From contig JANFAH010000003.1 in the NCBI GenBank assembly GCA_024663395.1, positions 930,001 through 994,000 on the forward strand: a DNA stretch of 64,000 nt, written 5' to 3'. Under the pieces are notes generated by a model. That model worked only from the letters and a program-made list of their open reading frames with translations, made no database searches and was not told where the DNA came from. The translations under genes were made by a program, and so were the position numbers. This document shows positions 1-9,500 of the stretch, piece after piece. The first letter of the stretch is position 1. Every line of letters begins with the position of its first letter. Origin of the DNA: Pisolithus tinctorius (taxonomy: Eukaryota; Basidiomycota; Agaricomycetes; Boletales; Pisolithaceae).

Positions 1-1902
1 AACCCAATGCCAGGGCAGATCTGCATGCCGTCCGGCATGGATATATAGGCATTGGCATGTAGCCGACGTTCTAAACCTTTGCTATACTGGCAGTTAATAT
101 CATAGAAATGTATCACTTGCTGGCCAGGGACTGTGCCATGCCTGATGGCATGCACAAGTGCATAGTCCATGTTAACCTGCCTGTGATGCCAATGTCAATA
201 TTGGCATATATTGTTACAAGATTATTCATACTGTTCGCCCTTCTGAAAGTCGACCATTGCATGCAGCACAAAACAGCCATGCCGTGCACAGGCACATCCA
301 CCTATTCCTGTAGATGTGAGCTGCTGCCAGTTGGCATTTGCTTGATTAACTGCCTGATGATTGCTGCAATCCGAGATCTTGCAGTGTGATCAGTGCATTG
401 GGTAATACATTCCTACACATCACTCACCTCAACCACATTTTTAGTGCCACTCAAATATTCCTTGTATGGCTGTGATGCAACCATGTACCCCTTGCCATCC
501 ATCAACCAGGCTTCACTGCCAGCATCCTTTGGATGCATATGCTCTGCCTTGAACTTCCCATCCATGACCAAGCTTCTTGCCAGTGTCCAACTGGATTACA
601 CAGTGTATAAATGGATAGCAGTGTTCATGGTATCACTCACTGGGAATAGTCTGTTGCATCTTCCAAAATGTTGATGCCAGGTTGGGGACATGCCGGACAG
701 AATAACACTAATTCCCCTGGGCCAGCATCCTCTGCACTCATGTGGGATCCCTGCCATTTCAGTAGTTTCAGGAGCCGCCACATCCTAGCAACTCTCAGCA
801 GTTCCCTGTACCTATCCTATTATCCAGCTAAGAGTCATGTTGCAGTGAGACAATTCAACAAATAGGACACACTGGCACCAGATGAGGAAAAGCATTGGAG
901 GTTATGCAGCGAAGTTTGCTGTAGAAATTCATCGCTGAGGTACCACATTCCACATTGTCCCGAATGAAGTCATCAAGTACTTGGAAGGTAAATGCAGTCC
1001 TTGTGGCCTTTGTGGTAGCAGGAAACATCCCAGCCTGCATCAGCTGTATGTGTGAATCGTCCGCCCCAGGGCATCTACAATACTGCACATTGCAGTAGTG
1101 TATTCCATTGGTGTGCATGACAATTAGACAGCTTTGGTTCTTTGGGGCCTGCAGATTCGGTGGACAACCATCTTGATCCACATCCTCCCAATCATCTTCC
1201 TCCTCAGTTGTGACTTCATCATTTGAACAACCACCAGCTGGGCAGTGCTTCCCACCATGCCCAACATGCAGTACCAAACCGGCCTGAATGGTAAATACAG
1301 GAAAGACCCTCATGATTGAGCTGCTTACCAGCTGCAGGGATGATTCCTCAAAGAATGTTCCATTCCATTGTTCCACCCTGTGGAATGGCTGGTGCTTGTG
1401 TTCTGCCTGGCAACACATGGTGCAGAAGACCGGCCGATGGGCGCACTCAGTGCACCAGAAAATGCCATCTGCTCCACACAGGATACAATCCCTTGGCTCA
1501 GGTGGGGCCTCCATGTCCAACAGGATGGCTAGATAATGCCATTGGTGTGGCAACCACTGCTGCAGATAACTATTCTACAATTGTGTGACACTGTCATTGC
1601 AGGTTTGTTGGGCAATGCGGCATTCCACACACCTGACTTTTCCGAGGTTTAGAAGGTGTTGCAGGCAATTCATCATTATTGCAAGGCAGTTGTACACCCA
1701 CATCATCCAACAGGCAGTCTGGGTGATCCAGGATAACCGAGCCAGGCTGCACAGGAGGCTGAGTTGCATGGCCTGGCACCCGCTTTCTGGGTGCTACTTT
1801 TACCATCTTATCCCTATATCCTTGGGTGGTTTTCACTCTTTGCCAGGTCACCTGGGTCACTGTTGTAGTGGGTCCTGCTGGTGCAATCTTTGACTTCCCC
1901 AT
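1..1902 (-). CDS. KDZ-family transposase, N-terminal and central part (runs off the left edge)
   Basis: Transposase of the Kyakuja-Dileera-Zisupton superfamily, which mobilises large DNA transposons in basidiomycetes. I read seven exons: 1633-1902, 1329-1574, 873-1283, 641-816, 428-590, 232-377 and 1-180. They are joined by six GT-AG introns of 45-58 nt, all phase-consistent, with no stop. The ATG at 1902 starts MGKSKIAPAGP. Exons 2-3 hold the CxC2-like cysteine cluster (CILCG, CTECAH, FCTMCCQAEH, then HVGHGGKHCP). Later exons carry LFCPACPQPGIN, VMDGNFKAEHMHP, GIGGCACARHGCF and HFYDINCQYS, the usual KDZ order. The catalytic C-terminus lies outside the window. Unlike its neighbours it has no premature TGA, so it may be young or functional. 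Family call from motif recognition; exon structure seen directly. Confidence 0.88.
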
Positions 1903-2396
1903 GATGAATGTTGCAATGCAGAAGGGTTTTGATCACAACAAATACATGCAGCGGACACGTGCTAGCAAGGTCTGACCACCAACTATGGTCATGCTGTCTT
2001 AGGATCCAGCACATGATTTCAGTGCTGGCACCGGCACATTGCCCAGAGATCAATGAAATGAATGAGCACTTGCAAAACACCTTGTCCTACATCATACCCA
2101 TAGTGCCTATACCATCCACAGCGTCTCAATGCACATTGCCCAATTACCAAATATCTCAGATCCATGAAGTCCGAGAGGCATGGCCTTTGCACATGGCTCA
2201 GGGATGGAAATCTCATGATTGACTAACAACCTTAGCCATCTTGGGAAACTGTCCGATCAACTGGCATGCAAGAATGAACTAGACACCAGAATGTAACCTT
2301 CATTGACATGGGAGAATGCCAGAAAAGTCTATTCTCTTCAACAGACATCATACTAGCTGTCCCCAAAAAATTTGTGCACAACCACCTCCATCCTCA

Positions 2397-4601
2397 ATGG
2401 CATCCAGTGACTATGAAAGTGAGTCTTTCTCCAATGACACTGAACCCTCCCCACCACAAAAGGGGACCAGTCTTCAGCCAGCTGAAATTGAGATTCTAGA
2501 GGCCGAGCTAGAGTCATGGAAAAATGCCAACCGAAACAAGAGGAGCTCTATCATGTTAACCCTCAGAAACAAGATAAAGAATCTTGATGTGAATGTGACG
2601 CTGAAAACATGTGAATGGGTTCGGAAGAAGAAGGTATGCCACGCTTGCCATTGATGACCTGGCATGTCCTTACCACTTCCAGGCAATTCAGACTTGGTTG
2701 TACAACCATGGCCAGAGCCGTAGTCGATGAGCTCTAATCAAATATGGTGGTGGTTGGACACTGAGGAAGGTGGTCATGCACCATCAAAAGAAATCAATCA
2801 ACAAAGTGTTGGAAGAAGCCAGGATCAAGCAGGGATCTGCAGAAATGATCAAGTCTTATCAGAAGGCTGTCGACACCGTCATGAAGTCCCTTACTGCCGA
2901 GAAGATACAAGAGGCAGAGGCATTGGCCATAGAATGGAATGAGCAGCAGCCACCTCGGGATGTTCAGTCAGAGTACATACCATTTGGAAATGCTGCCTGT
3001 CACTCATGAGAAACAGAGCCGCAGAGAAGAAAGGCCATAAATATGCCGAGGAATTTGCTAAGGAAATGTGGAAGCGGTGTGGTGCCAGGGTGGTAGTGAT
3101 GGCGGCATGGGAAGATGCCGATGGAGAGGTGATAGTTGGAGCATGAGGCATTTGTTCTTTGTGCAGATAAGTACCACCAGATTTTGACCAACTCTTCCAG
3201 ACATGATTTCAACGATGAAGTTGGTAATGGCAAATTATTTGAGGATTTGGACGAGTGCCAGGATAAATTTGTAAAGTACACACGAATGGCATTTGGAAAT
3301 GGCGGCACCGATGCCGAGTCGCCAGACGAAGATGCTGCTCCACAGTCATGGCCAAGAAGGAGAAACGGGAAACCTAAAACTGTCCTGCCAGTCAGCGACA
3401 ACAGTACACCATACATCCCAAACATATTGGATATGCGGGCACCAAAGTTGAAGGATATCATGCGGACGTTTGTGACATTTCACTATCGTATGTACAACAA
3501 TAGGAGAAATACTGTTCATTGACATGCATTACAGGGAAGGCCTGTGGGAATTCACAGGCGACTGTTCCATGGAGCGCAATAATGACCAACACTGCACTTT
3601 ATATTGCACCACAGTTTCTGCCACCTGAGGTTCCCTTCAAAGAGCCAAGCCAACTTACCCAGGACGAGTTGACAGCAATCTTGGAATGGTGGCAAGAGCG
3701 AAAAGAGTGGCATCCCAACAATATATTCAGCTTCAAGAAGTGGCGAGATGCCGGAGGGTCCCTCTGAATGCCGGTGGCAGCGGCCGACAGAAGTGGAGTG
3801 AGGATGGGTGCGATGCAGGATTTGGATGGGACCCCAGACCACTCAGAAGGCGAAAGGATGATGGATAGAATGATGCAGGGTAGGAGGAAGCAGTGACAGC
3901 AAACAGGTATGAAGGAATGCATCCGGAACTTAAATGTCCGGCAATATTATCTAATGCAGAACAAAGTTGTAGGGTCTGATTCAGACGATGAATCCAATCG
4001 CCAACAAATACCATCAACATTGCCATCAAATGGAAATGATGGTACATGTACAAGCGTGGTGTATGAAGATGCCACAGAGGCAGTAGCATTGCCAGACTCC
4101 CAGTGGCGGATTGCTGGATCCTGAGCGGCTGAGGGCGACACCTGCCAGCCATTTGGTAAGCCTGCAGGATCACAACAGCCGAATATTGTTAACCTTAATG
4201 GCGGATATGTTTCAGCCATTGGCAAAGAACAACCAAATGCCTGGCCACAGGTTGTGGGCAGCACCTCGAGCACTGTGCAACCTATGACAGAAGGCCGCTG
4301 CAATGATTCACCTGATTCTCTCCAGCCAGCAGAAGCTTTGGCTGTGCCAACAACTATCAAGAGTGCCCATAAACAGGAAGATTCAAAGCGCAAGTTGCCC
4401 ATTCCATCGATGAGTCAGTACTTGTGCCATGGTCACTGAATTGTTGATTGACCTCATCTCTCAATTCTAGTACCCACGCACTGGACCGGCATAGACAATG
4501 CGAGCGGTATGCAGCAATCAAAACAGGTGCGGAAGGCACCAAAGTGGCCTGATGATGATGTTCCTACTCCTAGTCCCTCCAAGAAACATAGGCGATGTTA
4601 G
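2397..4601 (+). pseudogene. Uncharacterised KDZ-associated gene A, interrupted by four TGA codons
   Basis: Lineage-specific basidiomycete protein of unknown function. ATG at 2397 (MASSDYESESFSNDTE), exon to 2633, intron 2634-2682, then IQTWLYNHGQ and a basic, helical stretch. A short 38-nt intron (2973-3010) fits the phase and leads to KYAEEFAKEMWKRCG. A region around 3130-3165 is unclear. Intron 3488-3534 joins to ATVPWSAIMTN and FKEPSQLTQDEL. From 3519 the frame stays open to 4439 except for TGA at 3765, 3894 and 4122; another in-frame TGA lies at 2728. A last intron, about 4431-4470, leads to an end reading PDDDVPTPSPSKKHRRC and TAG at 4599. All four stops fit CGA>TGA. No enzyme motif recognised. 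Gene reality is supported by conserved-looking exon joins; function unknown. Confidence 0.6.
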
Positions 4602-4781
4602 CATTCGTATTTTACATGGCAATGGAATGTGATACTAGATTTTGACAACCAATAGCTACAATTACAATAAATCCTCATCCAGTTCCAATTCATCCTCGCC
4701 ATCCCAATCGCTGGTCATCAAATCTTGTATATATTGCTGAGTCCTTGCCAGCTGCGCTCTCCTTGCAAGCAACAGACGAAA

Positions 4782-5580
4782 TCAGATGCTTGATTCCACC
4801 AATGTATTGCTGTAGTGGTTGTAGGCTGCAATGATTGGCCCATCGGTGGTGGTGTTAAGACGGGGCGGGTGCTCATCAGCCGGTCCTGCAAGAAGAACCG
4901 CAAGCTGCCGCACTTTTTCCACTGCTGGATGATTGATATATATGCGAGGGATATCATAAACCACTTACATGTTGTAATTGGCCCTTCATCATGAATTCCT
5001 TGTATACCCAAGTCGCTGGCGAAACGTTGGAGCGTGGAAAAGCGAGCTAATACACTTAATACTGGCGGCAACAAGAGATGACATGGCACTCACCAGTGGC
5101 AGCATCGGTGGCCGTAGGCTCCGGAGATGGTTGCCAGGATGTAGCCAGGATGGGCTGCGGCCTGGCAGCTGCCACACCATCTAACCGCTCATCCATATGT
5201 GCATGTTCCAGGGGAGATGGCACAGTCTGGGCAATTGGTGTGGATGCTGGCAATGATCTAGGTGGGGGTGAGACTGCTGGTGAAGATGTGGGTGAATCCC
5301 AGCTGGGCACAATGGCGGCCAAGGATGGCATGGAATGACTTCCTTGCCATGACTCCCATTGTTGATCAGAAGCAGATGGCTGTACCTCTGGCGAAAGTGG
5401 TGGGGAGTCCCAAGATGGTGCAAGCATACTTAGCGATGGCCGGGAAGGGCCGGCATTCGGCAGCATGGAGGACGATGGCGATCCTAGCTGATGGCCCCAA
5501 GCTGGGGCATTTGTGGCCACTCCGAACGGTAGAAATTCTGGTTCATCAACGGCCATATCTGTATCATCAGCACCTGGCAA
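4782..5580 (-). CDS. Uncharacterised Pro/Ser-rich protein, gene B of the KDZ region
   Basis: Reads on the minus strand from about 5580 (LPGADDTDMAVDEPEF) through a long Ser/Pro-rich segment with two near-repeats (LAPSWDSPPLSP and IVPSWDSPTSSP). Intron 5047-5093 joins to FSTLQRFASDLGIQG. Intron 4925-4968 joins to VEKVRQLAVLLAGPADE and ends NTLVESSI with TGA at 4782. Phases agree across both introns. The true start is uncertain: a small upstream exon near 5690-5640, beginning MEAGQSGHS, may belong, and WKKAWV precedes the first residues I use. No known domain. It sits divergently from gene C (start 5921) and convergently with gene A, so it is probably cargo or a companion of the KDZ element; that is inference. 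Confidence 0.5.
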
Positions 5581-5920
5581 TACCCAAGCTTTCTTCCACG
5601 GGGAGATGACTGGCGAAGGTTATTGACAGTTTTATGTTTTAACGACTACTTACATTGAGTGTCCGGACTGCCCGGCCTCCATCTTACTGACTTTTGCTCA
5701 ATGATACTTTGTGATCTGTAGAATGTTGATAAGTTGATTGAAATATTGTTGAATCATGTCACAATGTCAGGTTTGGCTATTTGGGCTTGTTTGTCTACCA
5801 GCCAGTGTTGATGCCAGCACAATGGTTCATGAAAATATAAAATGCGGCTGTGCTGCCAATGCAATTGTCAACTATCAATTGACTGCATCGCTCTCACACC
5901 AGTACCCAACTTCCACAAAA

Positions 5921-7728
5921 ATGTCCCAACAGGCTGAAACATCACAAACCGCCGCTGCCACTTCCCCTGTCGCTCTCCCACGTGAAATAGTTGCTAATGC
6001 CGCAGACATTGTCATGGCAGAGCTTTTGACACTCCATGACCATAGGAACAAGCAATACTGGCAAAAAGCTATGCACGTCATTTGGGAGCAGTTGGTTCAT
6101 CGCCTGCCGATCTATTTTTTCTCTGATATTTACAACATTCCAGACCCGTGTGCACCCTTTGGTAGAGGAACTGCCCTCAAAATTCACCATCCCCACCCAC
6201 ATCATCACTGCTGAAATGGTTATGAGAGATCCAGTGGTGCTTACAGCAGTGAAGGAGTGGCTGGACTTTGACAAGATCAGAGATGCAACAGATGCTGATG
6301 TCGTGGACCATCCATGGTACCAGATTGGCCGGCCAGTCGATAAGGGTAAAGGGTGCACAGTTCCATTGGAACCACTTCAGATAAGTGACACTGCTCCTGC
6401 TGCTGCTGAAACTTTGGAAGAACCTCGCAGCCGATCAACCAGTCGTGCTGCTCCTACAGGCACTCGGCCCAGAAGTAGAAGGCCACCGAAGCATACAAGG
6501 TCAGTGGCAGCAAGTGATGTGGACGTTTCGACAGTGACTGCTGGAGCATCTGCCAGTTGCAGCCACTCAATTGCAGGTCTTGCAACCCCTGCTGCTGGCT
6601 ATATACCTGTTGCCGAAGAAGACTGATGTGATAGGTGCATGGAGAAAAACCTGCCATGCGTGGTCAAGCCTGGTTCTGCTTGTTGGCAGTGTAGCTGCCG
6701 GAAGTACAGGTGCAGTATCTTCGCTGGAGTGAAGGCTGTGCGGTCGCAGTCAAGGTGGCCCCACAGTCACGCTGTAACTGAGGCGTCTGATGGAGCAGTG
6801 GAACGTCCCCAAACTGTCGCAGCCAACTGTCCCCCCAGCTGACACCATCCTCAAAGCCCCTCACCAGGGCCATCAGCTATGATATCCTCGGAACCTACCA
6901 CTCCTGCATGGCAGACCCACAAGCGGTGTGCAGCCACTAGAGGTATGACACCCACCGCTGGGAAGGCAACCACCTCGGCCACTCCAAGCTCCCACAGGCA
7001 AAGTAAGTCCTCCATTTCCTTCAATCTGCTATTCTTATTTGAGCCTAACATAGTTTTCGATGGAGTGGTCATCGTCACTCCATCCTGGTGGCATTCAGGT
7101 CGACAGACATCAAGCCCAGCATCTCGGTGGGTGGCAACATCCCAAAGCCGCCTCACTACCCCATCGCACCCAGTGATGCCCAATGCCACCTCCATGGAGC
7201 ACATGGAAGAGGAGATTGCAGCATTGCGGCAGCAGCATATGGAGACGGTACAAGATCTCCTAGATACCTGCTGTGAGCTTGCCAATACCCAATGGGCCCT
7301 TGCAGATACCTGGACCGAGTTGCAGACACTTGCCGATGTTGTCAAGGCCTTATGGCAGTGCCTGTACCCTTTGCCACACTCCTCACCCAATGCACCTGGA
7401 CCCTCCCGCCCCTCTGCTGTCGGCTTTGCAATTACGAGTCATCAAGCAGTCGTTCCCACTGATGGTGCAAGGATCCTTGACCTTGCACCCACTACGATGG
7501 TCCAGGAGGTTGCGATCAATACCGGCATCCTCCAGAGCCTCCCGGGTGATATGCTTTTAGCCCCTTCTACTTTTCTGCTGCCCACCCACTGTTTTCCATA
7601 CTCATCCACTGCTGGAGTAGGAGAAGCCCCACCCCCCTATCTATGTCTCTTTGGGGGCTGTTGCCAATGATGCCAGTGGAGATGATTCCAATGATCAGAA
7701 TGCCGCTAATTGGATGGACATAGATTAA
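5921..7728 (+). pseudogene. KDZ-region gene C: Zn2Cys6-like cluster plus coiled coil, broken by two TGA codons
   Basis: ATG at 5921 (MSQQAETSQTAAATSPVALP). A likely intron at 6077-6143 joins to VHPLVEELPSKF and AVKEWLDFDKIRDATDAD. An Arg/Ser-rich linker follows. At 6627-6713 six cysteines are spaced C-x2-C-x6-C-x7-C-x2-C-x6-C, inside the classical Zn2Cys6 consensus of fungal DNA-binding regulators. A coiled-coil stretch follows (EEEIAALRQQHMETVQDLL, about 7209-7360). An acidic end reads NAANWMDID with TAA at 7726-7728. TGA codons at 6624 (directly before the cluster) and 6840 interrupt the frame, and both fit CGA>TGA. An intron beginning GTAAGT lies near 7001-7098; the last intron, ending about 7620, is only approximately placed. 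The first Cys loop lacks the usual basic residues, so DNA binding is inferred. Architecture parallels the gypsy antisense gene at 14801-16033. Confidence 0.55.
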
Positions 7729-8842
7729 CATGTCCATAGAATGTACTATTACCGTTTCGTTGTCACCATTCCTGAGAATGATTATCCCCGCTCACTTTTG
7801 CTTTACATGGTGCAGATATGGTCTCTCTGGCATATGCCATCCTATTGAGTCCAGCCAGGTGACTGGCCTTGTGATTTATAAATCCACTGGTACAGCTAAG
7901 CTAGTGCACACCAGCAGCACCCTCAAATCATGCATGATACTTTCCACATATGTCCTGCACAATTGCAATGGTTTAACCCTCTGACCCAGGTTGGTGCCAT
8001 GCAATCATGGCCTATGCCGCTTCATGCTGATGCTGCCTGCAAATAGCGCTCGACGTTGCCCATTCTTGTCTATGCCACTTGATACCAGCGACACCCAACC
8101 CATGCCACTACCGTTCCTGTGTATGCTGCCAGATGCCGTCGATACCCGCCCCCTGCCAGTACCTCATGTCCATGCTGCCAGCCCATTCCCATCTATACAG
8201 CCACTCATTTCTGTCTATGCTGCCTGATGCTATTACCCCATTCCTGTATTTGCTGCCTGATGCCGCCAACACCCGCCCTCTGCTGGTACCTCATATCCAT
8301 GCTGTCACTCCAGTCTCGTCTGTGCTGCACGATTCCGCCGCATGCCAGCCATCTCGCTGGCTGCCACTCAATGCTGCCGGCTTCTGCTCTGGACTAGTGA
8401 TTACTGCTCCCTTCCTGCTACTGCTGTGTCATGCCAGTGAGTTCTGCTGGCAATACATGTTGCACTCTCCTCACTACCCCACCCTGTCTCTATATGCAAA
8501 ACTATGCTGATGCATACTAGTGTATGTGGCCATATGCTTTTGCATCTTCACCGGCTTACCACTTATGACACTGTCAGATGCAAGAAAATGCCACTTTTGC
8601 CTCAGTCATGCTCAGATGGTCCTTGCCACTGGTACTTGCCACTCCAGTAATCCACCTGGCATTTGGTGCAATGGCATATCATGTTTCCACCATGTGCTGG
8701 GAGTTGCTGCTGTGTGCCGCTGTATGCCCTGGACATACTGTGTTGTCATGTTGGGCTGCCCTATGTACACAATGCAGATCTAGTCTGGGCTATGCTATAT
8801 ATGTCCCTATGACATGATGATATTCTATTTGAAGCCTCTCCA
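7729..8842. other. TGCC-rich non-coding stretch of the KDZ region
   Basis: No convincing gene. Several frames are open on the plus strand, but they have no domain, odd composition and no exon logic. The stretch repeats variants of TGCTGCC and ATGCC. I count 18 TGCC/GGCA tetramers in 7981-8460, against about 4 expected for random sequence counting both strands. It looks like degenerate tandem or subterminal repeat DNA of the transposon. Confidence 0.5.
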
Positions 8843-8950
8843 TGTGACACCTAAAAATATAATTGTAGCCGATTCTGGTGTCATGCATGACAATACAATT
8901 GTAGCCAATCCTGAGTGACACATGACAACATAATCACAGCCGATCCCTAT
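8843..8950. repeat. Degenerate ~36-bp tandem repeat, three copies
   Basis: Three diverged copies of a unit containing AATTGTAGCCGATTCTG-like sequence, anchored at about 8861, 8897 and 8932. Variants end in GCCGATTCTG, GCCAATCCTG and GCCGATCCCT, and the units are linked by GTGACA or ATGACA motifs. The following 100 bases repeat a CTGGCC...GTCACAC motif. It may be subterminal repeat of the DNA transposon. I found no terminal inverted repeat in the window. Confidence 0.45.
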
Positions 8951-9194
8951 GTTATGGTGACAACTCATAGGTTGGCTCGACCTCCGCTGGCCTGTGTCAC
9001 ACGACCAATTGTCAACCTCTGCTGGCCATGTCACACAGCCTAACTAGGTACATGGGCTCAGGGGGAGATCTCAGATCTGCATTACTAGTACATTGATGCA
9101 TCACTACTGGTAGGAGGGAGTTAGGCAGTCTTGCATCACAGTTATGCTGCAATTATCATAATTGATGCATTGGGAGGACAGGGAATGGTGACTC

Positions 9195-9486
9195 TGTTGA
9201 GAATGTGATCCGGAGTTATGGTAGCATCTTGGAGTTTCACCCAGAGGGCTCGGAATTGTTCCCTGACCCTCAGAATTAAATTCTGATGTCAATGTGCTTA
9301 CTAATTACGGTACTATAAATTTTCCACACCGTTCTTTTCCACCTCAGTGACTACTTCGTACACTGAGGTGAGTATAGCTAGATTCCCACTTGTTTACTTG
9401 GTACTGATGTAGTGTAGAAACTCATACCTTCGTTAGGTACTAATACAGTGACTACTTTGTACACTGAGAAACTCATACCTTCATTA
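9195..9486 (+). repeat. Copia 5' LTR
   Basis: 292 bp, beginning TGTTGAGAATG and ending CCTTCATTA. It contains a TATAAAT box at 9314-9320 and a perfect 10-bp inverted repeat (9340-9349 with 9361-9370, 11-base loop) just downstream. An internal direct repeat of AGAAACTCATACCTTC occurs at about 9417 and 9468. It differs from the 3' LTR at 16 dinucleotide sites, all of them CpG-derived. Confidence 0.93.
9314..9320 (+). promoter_or_regulatory. TATA box of the copia LTR
   Basis: TATAAAT, preserved in both LTRs (the same motif near 22202-22210). It sits about 25 bases upstream of the palindrome at 9340-9370, so the palindrome would lie at or near the RNA 5' end. Promoter role inferred from position. 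Confidence 0.6.
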
Positions 9487-9500
9487 GGTTATGAGCCCTG
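9487..9500 (+). other. Copia primer-binding site, half-tRNA-iMet type
   Basis: GGTTATGAGCCCTG directly follows the 5' LTR. It is complementary to the anticodon stem-loop of eukaryotic initiator tRNA-Met, not to the tRNA 3' end. This internal priming mode is known for Drosophila copia and yeast Ty5. The match to the tRNA is from memory of the conserved anticodon arm. Confidence 0.7.

Noticed and set aside
7730..8820. Several plus-strand open frames of 60-140 codons.
   Set aside because: Low-complexity TGCC-rich repeat DNA with no domain, no consistent splicing and overlapping alternatives.
1..9194. A TET/JBP oxygenase gene, known to travel with KDZ elements in basidiomycetes.
   Set aside because: No HxD and distal His/Arg motif set was recognised in genes A, B or C.
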